Positions 14,607 through 23,275 are shown, numbered from the stretch's first letter. The stretch is DNA of 30,170 nt from Pedobacter ureilyticus (GCF_005925345.1 NZ_SSHJ01000036.1:1-30170), one strand, 5' to 3'. Made by a program: numbers and translations. The notes: generated from the sequence alone by a model not told the origin.

Positions 14607-15293
14607 ATGAAAATAGACAAAGACGAATTTAGAAAATATGCCGTTAAACATCATAGAATTAACGGGTTAAACGTAGATAGATTTATTGGTGCAACTAATA
14701 ATTCGCCAAAAGGGATGACACCTTACATTATTGAAGAGCGCCAATTAAACGTAGCGCAGATGGATGTGTTTTCTCGTTTAATGATGGATCGTATCATTTT
14801 TTTAGGTGATGCAGTTTATGATCAAAATGCAAATATCATTCAAGCGCAGTTGTTGTTTTTACAATCGGTAGATGCAGATAGAGATATTCAAATTTATATC
14901 AACTCTCCAGGTGGTTCGGTTTATGCAGGCTTAGGTATTTACGATACCATGCAATACATCACACCAGATGTGGCTACAATTTGTACTGGTATGGCGGCAT
15001 CAATGGGTGCGGTTTTATTGGTGGCGGGTGCTAAAGGCAAACGTGCAGCGTTAAAACACTCTAGAGTAATGATCCACCAACCTTCGGGTGGCGCACAAGG
15101 GGTGGCATCGGATATGGAGATCAATTTGAGAGAAATGCTGAAATTGAAAAAGGAATTGTATGACATTATTTCATCACACTCTGGGCAGTCGTATGAGTGG
15201 GTAGAAAAAGCATCTGATCGTGATTATTGGATGACCTCTACCGAGGCCAAAGAATTTGGAATGATTGATGAAGTATTAGGCGGAACAAAATAA
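14607..15293 (+). CDS. clpP: ATP-dependent Clp protease proteolytic subunit
   Basis: A serine peptidase that forms the 14-subunit degradation chamber and works with ClpX, encoded just downstream. The 228 residues carry the full triad: S132 in TGMAASMGAV, H157 in SRVMIHQPSGG and D206 in SDRDYWM. INSPGGSVYAGLGIYDTM (98-115) is the oxyanion and substrate strand. The N-terminal extension before the usual mature start is about 35 residues and may be a propeptide removed on assembly. A 7-nt repeat tract separates it from clpX, and no terminator is seen between them, so cotranscription is likely. Confidence 0.96.
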   Translation: MKIDKDEFRKYAVKHHRINGLNVDRFIGATNNSPKGMTPYIIEERQLNVAQMDVFSRLMMDRIIFLGDAVYDQNANIIQAQLLFLQSVDADRDIQIYINSPGGSVYAGLGIYDTMQYITPDVATICTGMAASMGAVLLVAGAKGKRAALKHSRVMIHQPSGGAQGVASDMEINLREMLKLKKELYDIISSHSGQSYEWVEKASDRDYWMTSTEAKEFGMIDEVLGGTK

Positions 15294-15305
15294 ATTTTGT
15301 TAAAA

Positions 15306-15372
15306 GTTGCGAGTTAAGGGGTAAAAGTCTAGGCTAATAAACTCATAACTCACAACTCACAACTCATAACTT
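15306..15372. repeat. 7-nt repeat tract between clpP and clpX
   Basis: Four exact-register units (aactcat, aactcac, aactcac, aactcat) run from 15340 to 15367, with a partial fifth to 15372. An inverted copy, gttgcgagttaag, lies at 15306-15318, so the RNA could fold into a hairpin between the two genes. The tract ends 6 nt before the clpX ATG and takes the place of a Shine-Dalgarno region. Confidence 0.8.
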
Positions 15373-15378
15373 AAAGAA

Positions 15379-16617
15379 ATGGCTAGACAAAGTAAAGATT
15401 CACACTGCTCATTTTGCGGTACTCCCAAAAGTGAAACCTTAATGTTAATTGAGGGTTTGGATGCCTACATTTGTGATAAATGCGTTACCCAAGCCAATGT
15501 GTTGCTAGCGCAAGAATTAGGAAATAAAAAAGGTAAAGCATTTGACGAGTCGTTTAAACTGCTTAAGCCTGCCGAAATTAAAGCGCATTTGGATCAATAT
15601 GTAATTGGACAATATGATGCTAAAAAAGTACTTTCTGTAGCGGTATATAACCACTACAAGCGTTTAAGCCAAAAGATAGACAAGGATGAGGTAGAGATTG
15701 AAAAATCTAACATCATGTTGGTTGGTGAGACGGGTACAGGAAAAACGCTTTTGGCTAAGACAATCGCTAAAATATTGCACGTGCCATTTTGTATTGTTGA
15801 TGCGACAGTTTTAACTGAAGCTGGTTATGTAGGCGAGGATGTAGAAAGTATTTTAACCCGATTGTTGCAAGCTGCTGATTACGATGTAGCTTCGGCAGAG
15901 CGTGGCATTGTTTATATTGATGAAGTAGATAAGGTTGCTCGTAAAAGCGACAATCCATCGATAACCAGAGATGTAAGTGGTGAAGGTGTACAGCAGGCGT
16001 TGTTAAAAATTCTAGAAGGAACCATTGTTAACGTACCACCTCAGGGAGGCAGAAAACATCCTGATCAGAAAATGATTGCAGTAAACACAAATAACATTTT
16101 ATTTATCTGCGGTGGAGCTTTTGATGGTATCGAAAGAAAAATTGCTAACCGATTACGTACTCAGGCCGTGGGTTACAAAGTGAAGAAAGACGATACTGAT
16201 ATCGATTTTAAAAATTTGTACAAATACATTACACCGCAAGATCTAAAATCGTTTGGCTTAATTCCGGAGTTAATTGGACGTATTCCTGTGTTAACACACT
16301 TGGTACCTTTAGATAAAGCGGCATTGCGTAATATCTTAACAGAACCTAAAAACTCGTTAACCAAACAATATGTTAAGCTTTTCAATTATGAAAATGTAGC
16401 ACTTAAATTTGATGACGAAGTATTGGAGTTTATTGTGGATAAGGCAATGGAGTTTAAACTTGGGGCAAGAGGACTAAGGTCAATTTGCGAGTCGATTATG
16501 CTGGATGCCATGTACGACACCCCATCTGAAACGGATGTAAAAGAGTTGGAGATTACACTAGCTTATGCTAAAGAGAAGTTTGAGAAATCTGATTTCAAAA
16601 AACTTAAAGCAGCTTAA
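15379..16617 (+). CDS. clpX: ATP-dependent Clp protease ATP-binding subunit ClpX
   Basis: A hexameric AAA+ unfoldase that feeds tagged proteins into ClpP. The 412 residues start with the C4 zinc-binding domain (C10, C13, C32, C35) used for adaptor binding and dimerisation. Next come Walker A GETGTGKT (116-123), the pore loop GYVG (149-152) that grips substrate, Walker B IVYIDE (177-182), and a C-terminal lid with [12 protein letters not shown] near the sensor-2 arginine. Length and motifs are complete. A strong terminator follows the stop by 5 bp and closes the tig-clpP-clpX region. Confidence 0.97.
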   Translation: MARQSKDSHCSFCGTPKSETLMLIEGLDAYICDKCVTQANVLLAQELGNKKGKAFDESFKLLKPAEIKAHLDQYVIGQYDAKKVLSVAVYNHYKRLSQKIDKDEVEIEKSNIMLVGETGTGKTLLAKTIAKILHVPFCIVDATVLTEAGYVGEDVESILTRLLQAADYDVASAERGIVYIDEVDKVARKSDNPSITRDVSGEGVQQALLKILEGTIVNVPPQGGRKHPDQKMIAVNTNNILFICGGAFDGIERKIANRLRTQAVGYKVKKDDTDIDFKNLYKYITPQDLKSFGLIPELIGRIPVLTHLVPLDKAALRNILTEPKNSLTKQYVKLFNYENVALKFDDEVLEFIVDKAMEFKLGARGLRSICESIMLDAMYDTPSETDVKELEITLAYAKEKFEKSDFKKLKAA

Positions 16618-16622
16618 AATAT

Positions 16623-16651
16623 AAAATCCCGACTTGTTCGGGATTTTTTTT
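16623..16651 (+). terminator. Terminator after clpX
   Basis: A 10-bp perfect stem aaaatcccga (16623-16632) / tcgggatttt (16638-16647) with loop cttgt, followed by more T. Confidence 0.9.
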
Positions 16652-16660
16652 AACATTTCG

Positions 16661-16722
16661 GTTGATGGTTTATACTGATAGTCCATAGACCATTATCTAT
16701 CGACCATCAACCAATTATCAAC
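16661..16722. repeat. 7-nt repeat tract between clpX and the AMP nucleosidase gene
   Basis: From 16681 the sequence falls into degenerate 7-nt units: gtccata, gaccatt, atctatc, gaccatc, aaccaat, tatcaac. Column 5 is always A and columns 3-4 are almost always C. An inverted partner, gttgatggtt (16661-16670), pairs with accatcaac (16704-16712). Confidence 0.65.
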
Positions 16723-16743
16723 AAAAAATTATAAATTTAAAAA

Positions 16744-16750
16744 AAGGAGA
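16744..16750 (+). promoter_or_regulatory. Shine-Dalgarno site of the AMP nucleosidase gene
   Basis: aaggaga 6-7 nt before the ATG at 16757, the clearest ribosome binding site in the window. A second ATG at 16753 reads ATG TAT GAA TGA out of frame, a 3-codon ORF overlapping the true start. Confidence 0.6.
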
Positions 16751-16756
16751 AAATGT

Positions 16757-17620
16757 ATGAATGAAGAAAAAGATGTAAAAAAAGATGAAGAAGCTGTAAA
16801 TAAAGCTAAAAAGACAAAAGAGGTTGAAACACCAGTAAGAAAGGGCTTAAAAACTAAAGAAGACATCGTGAAAAATTGGTTGCCTCGTTATACAGGTAGG
16901 CCGTTGGGCGAATTTGGTCAGTATATTTTGCTAACCAATTTTAGTAAATATGTAACCTTGTTTTCTGAATGGAATGATAACGCCCCAATTTACGGTTTAG
17001 ACAAGCCAATGCAAAGTGTAACGGCTAATGGTATCACCATTATCAATTTTGGTATGGGAAGCCCTCTTGCAGCTACCATGATGGATCTGCTGACGGCTAT
17101 TCAGCCTAAAGCAGTATTATTTCTGGGTAAGTGCGGTGGTTTAAAAAAGAAAAATCAAATTGGCGACTTGATCCTTCCAATAGCAGCAATTAGGGGAGAA
17201 GGAACTTCTAATGATTATTTACCCGCAGAGGTACCGGCTTTACCAGCTTTCGCTTTACAAAAAGCCATTTCTACAACCATTAGAGATCATTCTAGAGATT
17301 ACTGGACAGGTACTTGTTATACCACCAACCGTAGAGTTTGGGAACACGATAAGGAATTTAAAAAGTATCTAAAAAGCTTACGTGCAATGGCAGTAGATAT
17401 GGAAACGGCTACGGTTTTCACCACGGGTTTTGCCAATAAAATTCCTACAGGTGCTTTATTGCTAGTTTCAGACCAACCGATGATCCCGGAGGGTGTAAAA
17501 ACCACCGAAAGTGACAGCTCTGTAACAGCGAACTATGTAGAAACTCACCTAAGAATAGGTATTGATTCGTTGAAACAATTGATCAACGGAGGTTTAACGG
17601 TTAAACACCTTCAGTTTTAA
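16757..17620 (+). CDS. amn: AMP nucleosidase (short Bacteroidota type)
   Basis: Hydrolyses AMP to adenine and ribose-5-phosphate and so helps set the adenylate pool; cytoplasmic. The 287 residues form a single nucleoside phosphorylase-like domain: NFGMGSPLAATMMDLL (97-112) with the glycine-rich phosphate loop, LFLGKCGGL (121-129), AVDMETATVF (212-221, the M-E-T base- and ribose-binding motif) and LLLVSDQP (234-241), whose aspartate contacts the base. It lacks the extra N-terminal regulatory domain of E. coli Amn. Residues 1-30 are almost all Lys, Glu, Asp and Val, a disordered tail before the conserved RKGLKTKEDIVKNWLPRYTG. AMP specificity rests on resemblance to Bacteroidota Amn; another N-glycosidase of the family cannot be excluded. 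Confidence 0.85.
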   Translation: MNEEKDVKKDEEAVNKAKKTKEVETPVRKGLKTKEDIVKNWLPRYTGRPLGEFGQYILLTNFSKYVTLFSEWNDNAPIYGLDKPMQSVTANGITIINFGMGSPLAATMMDLLTAIQPKAVLFLGKCGGLKKKNQIGDLILPIAAIRGEGTSNDYLPAEVPALPAFALQKAISTTIRDHSRDYWTGTCYTTNRRVWEHDKEFKKYLKSLRAMAVDMETATVFTTGFANKIPTGALLLVSDQPMIPEGVKTTESDSSVTANYVETHLRIGIDSLKQLINGGLTVKHLQF

Positions 17621-17640
17621 CCATCCAGATTTTTGACGAG

Positions 17641-17699
17641 CCTGTCATACTGAGCCTGTCGAAGTATTTAATAAATTCTTCACCGTGTTCAGAATGACA
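17641..17699. repeat. Inverted-repeat element between convergent amn and sixA
   Basis: tgtcatactgagc (17643-17655) and gttcagaatgaca (17687-17699) are inverted copies with two differences. The wording (tgagcctgtcgaagta, then cagaatgaca) is familiar from dispersed Bacteroidota intergenic repeats. It may end transcription from both sides. Confidence 0.6.
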
Positions 17700-17705
17700 A
17701 CCCTG

Positions 17706-18203
17706 TCAATCTAATCCGCTTTTTGGATAATCAAATAACACTAAATTTCCCGTGTTGCTGCTAATCAATTTCCATTCATCAAAAGAAAATTCGATTACTG
17801 CTACGCTACAAGTCGGCATATTGGTGATCTGCCCGTCGGTTAAGTAATTCACTAGATTAGTTAAGCCGGGGTTGTGCCCAAATAATGCGATGCTATCGAA
17901 ATCATCGTTAAATTCGTTGATGACTTGTAATAGCGTTTTAGTGTCGGCTTCGTATATTGAAAGATTAACACTCAACTGCTCAGCCTTTAGTTGCCAACCA
18001 GCAGCAAAATATTTTGCAGTGGTTAAGGCTCTTAAAGCGGGGCTAGTTACAATCACATCTGGTTTAAGGCCTTTAGCTACAAAGCGCTCTACCATTTCTG
18101 GCGCATTTTTATGGCCTCTTTTGTTCAACGGTCTATCAAAATCCTTTAGGTTAAAATCTCCCCAATCAGATTTTGCGTGTCTAATTACGAAAAGTTGTTT
18201 CAT
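17706..18203 (-). CDS. sixA: SixA-like phosphohistidine phosphatase
   Basis: A histidine phosphatase of the RHG branch, 165 residues. In E. coli SixA removes phosphate from histidine phosphotransfer proteins. Visible are LFVIRHAKSDWGDF with R8 and catalytic H9, TSPALRALTTAKYF (53-66) with the second arginine, and LFGHNPGLTNLVNYL (107-121) with H110. It starts 3 nt after the polX-like stop and is surely cotranscribed with it. A lone Hpt protein is encoded about 4 kb away (22358) and could be a substrate, but that link is only an inference. Small RHG phosphatases act on varied substrates, so the symbol denotes family only. Confidence 0.85.
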   Translation of the reverse strand: MKQLFVIRHAKSDWGDFNLKDFDRPLNKRGHKNAPEMVERFVAKGLKPDVIVTSPALRALTTAKYFAAGWQLKAEQLSVNLSIYEADTKTLLQVINEFNDDFDSIALFGHNPGLTNLVNYLTDGQITNMPTCSVAVIEFSFDEWKLISSNTGNLVLFDYPKSGLD

Positions 18204-18206
18204 TAA

Positions 18207-19883
18207 CTATGGTTTTTTACTAGCAAAAAAATCGCTGATTTGAGTTAAATTAAACGCATTTAAACATTTTTGGGCGGTTAAAGTGCCCTTTCGTGCAACC
18301 ATAACTCCGTAGCGCATATCTAAAAAGCCTTCTTTACGGTGAGCATCCGGATTAATGGAAAGCAGTACGCCTTTTTCTAAGGCATAGCGATGCCAGCGCC
18401 AATCTAAATCTAAACGCAATGGATTAGCATTGATTTCGATGACCACGCCATTGGCGGCACAAGCATCGATCACTTTTTTGTAATCAATCTCGTAACCTTT
18501 TCTACTTAACAATAATCTTCCAGTGGGATGGCCTAAAATAGTAGTGTAAGGATTTTCGATGGCTTTTAGTAAACGTTCTGTGGCTTTTGCTTCCGTCATT
18601 TTTAGTTGACTGTGAACAGAAGCTACCACAAAATCGAACGTTTGTAAAATATCATCACTATAATCTAAAGACCCATCGTATAAAATATCGCTTTCTATGC
18701 CTTTAAAAATTTTGAAAGGTGCTAGTTTTTGGTTCAGCTCGTTAATTTGTTGATGTTGGGCATACACTCGTTGTTCGTTTAAACCATTGGCATAAAAAGC
18801 AGATTTAGAGTGATCACAAATGCCAAGATATTCGAGTTTCAACACATCACGGCAATATAATGCCATTTCTTCTAAGGTGTGTACGCCATCGCTCCAATCA
18901 GAGTGGTTGTGCAAACTACCCTTTAAATCTTTATCGGTAATGAGTGATGGTAACTGATGTTTTTGAGCGAGTTCAATTTCGTTAAAACCCTCACGGAGCT
19001 CAGGCAAAACAAAATCCAAACCTGCTTTGACATAAATTTCTTCTTCGCTTTTAAAGATATGATTTCCTGCCAAAGTAAGAACTTTATCGACATGTGTTTC
19101 GCTACCAGTTAATCTAAAATAATCTAAATAGAAATTAATTTTTGGAACAATAAACAGTTTGATATTTAAACCGCTCTCTAGTTGGGTGCCAAAAATGCTT
19201 TGACCTGTCTCTACAAATCCGAGTTCTAAATTAATCAGTTCTGTTGCTATAATGTCTGGAGTTTCAGTTCCTACTACCAAAACAACTTCTTCAATTATTT
19301 CACATAATCTACGGTACTCTCCCGCAATTCCAAATAAACATTCGTGGTCTATTTGTGTTAACCAAACCGACAGCTTTTCGTGTATGTTGTTAACAATTGG
19401 CTCTGCTTGGGCATATAAGAATTTACCATCGGCAGCCATTTTAAACTCAATAACTTTTTTAATTTCTTCCTGAGTTTTTAAGCCAAAGCCTTTAGCTTCA
19501 ATTAATCGGTTTTCGTTACAGGCATAATAGAGTTCGCCAATACTCTCAATGTGTAGGTCGTTCCAAATGATACCGATTTTTTTAGGGCCGATACCTTTAA
19601 TAGACAACATTTCTACAATACCTGGAGGGGTTTGGCTCAATAAAGTTTCGAGTTCTGCAATGCTGCCAGTTTCTAAAAGTTCTATTACTTTACTGGCAAT
19701 GCTTTTGCCAATGCCGTCTATTTTGTCAAATTCGTTTGTTGGTTTGCCAGCAAGGGCAAAAGGCAATTTATCTATCTTAAAGGCAGCGTTAGCTACAGAT
19801 TTGATCTTAAATGGATTTTCGTTATGAAGTTCCATTAACTGAGATAACAATCTGAGTGTACGTGCTATGGGTTTGTTTTCCAT
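18207..19883 (-). CDS. polX: PolX-type protein: HhH, degenerate polymerase core, intact PHP domain
   Basis: A 558-residue protein with the bacterial PolX layout: helix-hairpin-helix motifs (DKIDGIGKSIASKVIELLE, 53-71; LSIKGIGPKKIGIIW, 93-107), a family X polymerase-like core (about 150-300) and a C-terminal PHP phosphoesterase. The PHP metal sites look complete: HNHSD (325-329), CDHSK (356-360), GIESD (395-399), SVHSQ (422-426), GHPTGR (451-456) and PDAH (512-515). In the polymerase core, where the family has GSxRRGxETxGDxD, this protein reads GEYRRLCEIIEEVV, so the two metal aspartates become E199 and V201; the third, usually VDLRVVP, is K242 in IKLFIVP. It is therefore probably a nuclease/phosphoesterase in DNA repair that cannot polymerise. 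Cotranscribed with sixA. Confidence 0.85.
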   Translation of the reverse strand: MENKPIARTLRLLSQLMELHNENPFKIKSVANAAFKIDKLPFALAGKPTNEFDKIDGIGKSIASKVIELLETGSIAELETLLSQTPPGIVEMLSIKGIGPKKIGIIWNDLHIESIGELYYACNENRLIEAKGFGLKTQEEIKKVIEFKMAADGKFLYAQAEPIVNNIHEKLSVWLTQIDHECLFGIAGEYRRLCEIIEEVVLVVGTETPDIIATELINLELGFVETGQSIFGTQLESGLNIKLFIVPKINFYLDYFRLTGSETHVDKVLTLAGNHIFKSEEEIYVKAGLDFVLPELREGFNEIELAQKHQLPSLITDKDLKGSLHNHSDWSDGVHTLEEMALYCRDVLKLEYLGICDHSKSAFYANGLNEQRVYAQHQQINELNQKLAPFKIFKGIESDILYDGSLDYSDDILQTFDFVVASVHSQLKMTEAKATERLLKAIENPYTTILGHPTGRLLLSRKGYEIDYKKVIDACAANGVVIEINANPLRLDLDWRWHRYALEKGVLLSINPDAHRKEGFLDMRYGVMVARKGTLTAQKCLNAFNLTQISDFFASKKP

Positions 19884-19978
19884 GAGGAATTATTGCTGAA
19901 TTGTTGTACTGTTATATTGCTATTTTAAACTGCCAGCTTTACAACAATTTAACAATAGCGCAATTAAACTATTACAAG
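19884..19978. other. Gap between sppA and polX with loose repeated words
   Basis: Short and AT-rich. attgttgta and ttgctatt on one side recur as inverted acaacaattt and caatagcgcaa on the other, resembling the 7-nt tracts of other gaps but much more degenerate. Confidence 0.35.
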
Positions 19979-21745
19979 TTATTTAATTCTTATCTCGTAT
20001 TCCATTTTAGCTTGTATACCAGTATTGCCTATCGCTTTTTGCATTTGCTTGTACAAAACGTAATTTTCGCCAAACTCTTTCTTAGCATAATAAGCACTAA
20101 CGTTGTCTTTGGCAGCGCCTAAAAACTCTTTCAAAGGATCAATTTTTTCAGGATATTCCACCACTTTGTAATCCTTTAGTTTTGCTTTTTTAGCGGCAGA
20201 GGTAACGGCATCTTTAAAGCTTCCCAATCTATCTGCCAGTCCATTTTTAACGGCATCGGTGCCAATCCAAACGCGGCCGCCGCCCAAGCTATCAATTTGT
20301 GTTTTGGTTTTTTTCCTGCCATCGGCTACCTTACTGATAAAAGTATCGTACACGTTATTAACACCCTTTTGTATGATTGCCCTCTCTGCAGGAGTAAGTG
20401 CACGGTTGCTGCTCATGATATCGGCATACTGTCCGGTTTTTACCCCATCAAATGTTAATCCCAATTTATTGTTAAACAATTCTTGGAAGTTGAGGATTAC
20501 CCCAAAAACACCAATAGAACCGGTAATAGTATTAGGTTGCACAAAAATGCTATCAGCAGCGCAGCCGATGTAATATCCGCCAGATGCGGCAACATCTCCA
20601 AAAGAAGCGATAACTGGTTTTACTTTTTTGCTCAGTACCATTTCTCTCCAAATTACATCAGAAGCCAAGGCACTGCCACCTCCAGAATTTACCCTAAGCA
20701 CAATGGCTTTAACATCGTCATCTAAGCGAGCTTTTCTAATGGCACGAGAAATACGCTCAGAACCAATTTGTTCATCAGAGCCTTCGCCACCAACAATATC
20801 GCCGTTGGCGTAAATAACCGCTACTTTGTTTTTGGAACTAGATTCGCCTTCAGTACTTAAGTTTTTGATATAATCGTTGATGCTTACCGTATTGATCTCT
20901 TTCTTCTTGTCTGTGCCGGTAACATTTCTTAGCTCATCTAAAATTTCGTCCTTATATTTTAAACCATCAACCATTTTGTAGGCCAAGGCATCTTTAGGCA
21001 ATTGGATTTTATATTGATCGGCAATTTGCCATAAGGTATCTTTTTCTATCTTGCGAGTTTGCGAAATACCTGTTAAAAAAGTATCGTATAAACCGTTTAC
21101 ATAGGCAGTTACCTGCTGACGGTTATAGTCGCTCATTTTGGTATTAATCAATGGTTCAACAGCACTTTTGTAATTTCCTACACGTATAATTTGCGCTTCG
21201 ATCCCTAGTTTTTCTAAAGCACCCTTAAAAAACATCAAGTTAGAGCTGAAACCTTTAAACTCTAGTTCCCCCTCTGGGTTTAAATAAACTTTATTTGCTG
21301 CCGAAGCCAGATAGTATGCTCCTTGAGAGTAACTTTCGCTATAGGCAATTACGGGTTTTTTACTTTTTTTAAAGTCGATGATAGCATTTCTAACCTCTAA
21401 CATAGTTGCCATACCTGCGTTTGGAGCACTTACGTTAAGATACACTGCTTGTATGTTCTCGTCGGTTTGCGCTTTTTTAAGGGCTCTAGTTACATCGTTA
21501 AAACCTATGCTTTTATCGCTGGCACCTCCAAATAAGCTTCCAAAAGAACCTTCTGGTGTGCGTTCTATAATGGCTTGGTCTAGGTTAAGAAATAACACTG
21601 AGTTTTTCTTAACCACGGTTTCGCTTTCGCTGCCAATGGACGAAATCATGCCGACAAAGATTACAAAAAATAGGATACCCAAAATAACTGCCGAAATGAC
21701 AATACCGAAGACGGTAGCGAAAACATATTTGAAAAATTCTTTCAT
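19979..21745 (-). CDS. sppA: Signal peptide peptidase SppA, 67 kDa type
   Basis: A membrane-anchored serine/lysine protease that degrades leftover signal peptides. The 588 residues have one N-terminal transmembrane segment (about 8-34, very hydrophobic) and two tandem SppA/ClpP-like domains, as in the long E. coli form. The general base lysine is K193 in RVGNYKSAVEP in the first domain, and the nucleophile is S388 in GDVAASGGYYIG in the second; VNSGGGSALASDVIW (352-366) is the oxyanion strand and NTITGSIGVFG follows. All catalytic parts are present. A TATATTTA -7-like box (21776-21769) lies about 24 bp upstream. Divergent from folK. Confidence 0.94.
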   Translation of the reverse strand: MKEFFKYVFATVFGIVISAVILGILFFVIFVGMISSIGSESETVVKKNSVLFLNLDQAIIERTPEGSFGSLFGGASDKSIGFNDVTRALKKAQTDENIQAVYLNVSAPNAGMATMLEVRNAIIDFKKSKKPVIAYSESYSQGAYYLASAANKVYLNPEGELEFKGFSSNLMFFKGALEKLGIEAQIIRVGNYKSAVEPLINTKMSDYNRQQVTAYVNGLYDTFLTGISQTRKIEKDTLWQIADQYKIQLPKDALAYKMVDGLKYKDEILDELRNVTGTDKKKEINTVSINDYIKNLSTEGESSSKNKVAVIYANGDIVGGEGSDEQIGSERISRAIRKARLDDDVKAIVLRVNSGGGSALASDVIWREMVLSKKVKPVIASFGDVAASGGYYIGCAADSIFVQPNTITGSIGVFGVILNFQELFNNKLGLTFDGVKTGQYADIMSSNRALTPAERAIIQKGVNNVYDTFISKVADGRKKTKTQIDSLGGGRVWIGTDAVKNGLADRLGSFKDAVTSAAKKAKLKDYKVVEYPEKIDPLKEFLGAAKDNVSAYYAKKEFGENYVLYKQMQKAIGNTGIQAKMEYEIRIK

Positions 21746-21853
21746 AAGTTTTAATAACGTTTAATTTGTAAATATAAAAAATGCATTGTGATATACGGCA
21801 ATTAAGCTAAACAAGCGCAATAAATACAATGCTTTTAGCTAAACAAAAAATAT

Positions 21854-22345
21854 ATGGAATTAGAGCATAAAAATGCTTATTTGTTACTCGGTACTAATTT
21901 GGGGGATAGGGCTGATAACTTAAAAAATGCCATTAAGCTGATAGGCAATGAGGTAGGGAATATTTTTGCTGCTTCTGGTATATATGAAACAGCTGCTTGG
22001 GGCAAAACAGATCAGCCTAGTTTTTTAAACCAGGCCATTGGCCTAAAAACACATTTATCGCCGCTTGCTCTACTCAGCGCCTTGTTGGGCATTGAGCAAC
22101 AAATGGGAAGGGTAAGGCTAGAGCGCTGGGGCGAGCGTTTAATTGATATAGATATTATTTTTTATGCCGATTTGATTTTTTCTAGCAACGAACTGTATTT
22201 GCCTCATCCTGAAATGCATAGGCGCAGATTTGTTTTAGAGCCCCTTAATGAAATTGCAAAAGATTTTATTCATCCGGTGTTGAAAGAAAAAGTTTCGAGC
22301 ATTTTATTTAACTTGACCGATAAATTAACTGTCGAAAAAATATAA
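21854..22345 (+). CDS. folK: HPPK, 6-hydroxymethyl-dihydropterin pyrophosphokinase
   Basis: Transfers pyrophosphate from ATP to 6-hydroxymethyl-7,8-dihydropterin in folate synthesis; cytoplasmic. 163 residues, normal HPPK length. Motifs: LLLGTNLGDRADNLKNAI (10-27), QPSFLNQAI (54-62), and the signature GRVRLERWGERLIDIDI (85-101), where D98 and D100 bind the two magnesium ions, followed by LPHPEMHRRRFVLEPL. The Hpt gene begins 12 bp after the stop, so the two are likely cotranscribed. Confidence 0.94.
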   Translation: MELEHKNAYLLLGTNLGDRADNLKNAIKLIGNEVGNIFAASGIYETAAWGKTDQPSFLNQAIGLKTHLSPLALLSALLGIEQQMGRVRLERWGERLIDIDIIFYADLIFSSNELYLPHPEMHRRRFVLEPLNEIAKDFIHPVLKEKVSSILFNLTDKLTVEKI

Positions 22346-22357
22346 TTAAGTGCATAT

Positions 22358-22735
22358 ATGATCAACTTAACGAAGAGTAAAGAAGATTTAGATTTATCCT
22401 ATTTGAAAGAAATGTCTGGCGATAGTGCCGAATTTATGATTGAAATGTTGGATACCTTAGTAGAGCAGATACCTTTATATATAGAAGATTTGCAAAAAGC
22501 TGTAGACGCCGAAGATTGGAAAGCTGTTTCTGAATTTGCACATAAAGTAAAACCGACCTTTTATTACGTAGGTAGGGAAGATGTGAGAGATTATGTACAG
22601 GTTATTGAGCGTAACGCGAAAGAAGGTGTAGATTTAGCTATTATCCCGTCTGCACTTGCAGAAATTAAAGCTGAACTAGCGGTTGTTTTAGCGCAAGTAG
22701 CAAAATCTAGAACAGCGTTAGAGAGGCAGCTTTAG
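22358..22735 (+). CDS. Single-domain histidine phosphotransfer (Hpt) protein
   Basis: A 125-residue lone Hpt domain, which shuttles phosphate between hybrid histidine kinases and response regulators. The site is H62 in SEFAHKVKPTFYYVG, matching the family pattern A-H-x-(L/I/V)-K-x3-x3-G. The rest is a four-helix bundle by composition (FMIEMLDTLVEQIPLYIEDL before it, LAEIKAELAVVLAQVAK after). No kinase or receiver domain is nearby, so partners are unknown. It follows folK by 12 bp and ends 23 bp from a convergent gene. Confidence 0.85.
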   Translation: MINLTKSKEDLDLSYLKEMSGDSAEFMIEMLDTLVEQIPLYIEDLQKAVDAEDWKAVSEFAHKVKPTFYYVGREDVRDYVQVIERNAKEGVDLAIIPSALAEIKAELAVVLAQVAKSRTALERQL

Positions 22736-22758
22736 AGCGGCGCTTAAGATGCTGAATT

Positions 22759-23217
22759 TTATAAGTGGCTATATACTGGCAAATCCTCTACTAGCTTAAA
22801 TGCCTTGTTATGATGATCTATTTGTGCATAATAGTGGTTTAAGCCATTTGTAATTACCAACCATTTTGCTTTGTACACCGAATTATATCTTGCTGCCTGG
22901 TCAAAAGTAGCTTGAGTGATATTTACTGATGGCGCTTTACATTCTATAACCATTAGCTTTTCTCCGCTTTGGGCGTAAACTAAAATGTCACTACGTTTTT
23001 TGGTCTGATTTAAACTTAAACCGCCTTCAATCTGCATTAAAGTTGCTGGAAACTGTTTTTCGCTAATTAAATATTTAATGAAATGTTGGCGTACCCATTC
23101 TTCGGGCGTAAGTACCAAGTGCTTTTTTCTGGCTTCGTCAAATATGTAATAAAGCCCATCCCTTTGGGTAATTTTAAATGGATGAAAAGGCAGGTTAAGC
23201 GGAGTAGGGTTAAACAT
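22759..23217 (-). CDS. Orphan HsdR N-terminal-like nuclease domain protein
   Basis: A 152-residue protein resembling the N-terminal nuclease domain of type I restriction R subunits (HSDR_N group, PD-(D/E)xK fold). The catalytic pattern is complete: D77 in KKRSDILVYA, then IECKAP with E92 and K94, and QAARYN (Q107, Y111) matching the Q-x3-Y motif. Before it stands LTPEEWVRQHFIKYLI, the helix usual in this family. There is no helicase, HsdM or HsdS gene, so it is not a working restriction system; similar stand-alone genes seem common in Bacteroidota and their role is not known to me. Divergent from holA, with a TACTTTTA -7-like box about 30 bp upstream. Confidence 0.8.
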   Translation of the reverse strand: MFNPTPLNLPFHPFKITQRDGLYYIFDEARKKHLVLTPEEWVRQHFIKYLISEKQFPATLMQIEGGLSLNQTKKRSDILVYAQSGEKLMVIECKAPSVNITQATFDQAARYNSVYKAKWLVITNGLNHYYAQIDHHNKAFKLVEDLPVYSHL

Positions 23218-23275
23218 GGAGGGGTAAAGTTAAAAGTATATAGAGAGAAAGCAAAAATTAACTACAATAGCAGAC

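Noticed and set aside
15340..15372. The tandem aactcac units as a CRISPR array.
   Set aside because: The units are 7 nt with no spacers, and no cas genes are present.
16753..16764. A leader peptide controlling amn.
   Set aside because: Three codons could arise by chance in AT-rich DNA; it is kept only as a low-interest note.
22759..23217. A type I restriction-modification locus.
   Set aside because: Only an HsdR N-terminal-like domain is present; helicase, methylase and specificity genes are absent.
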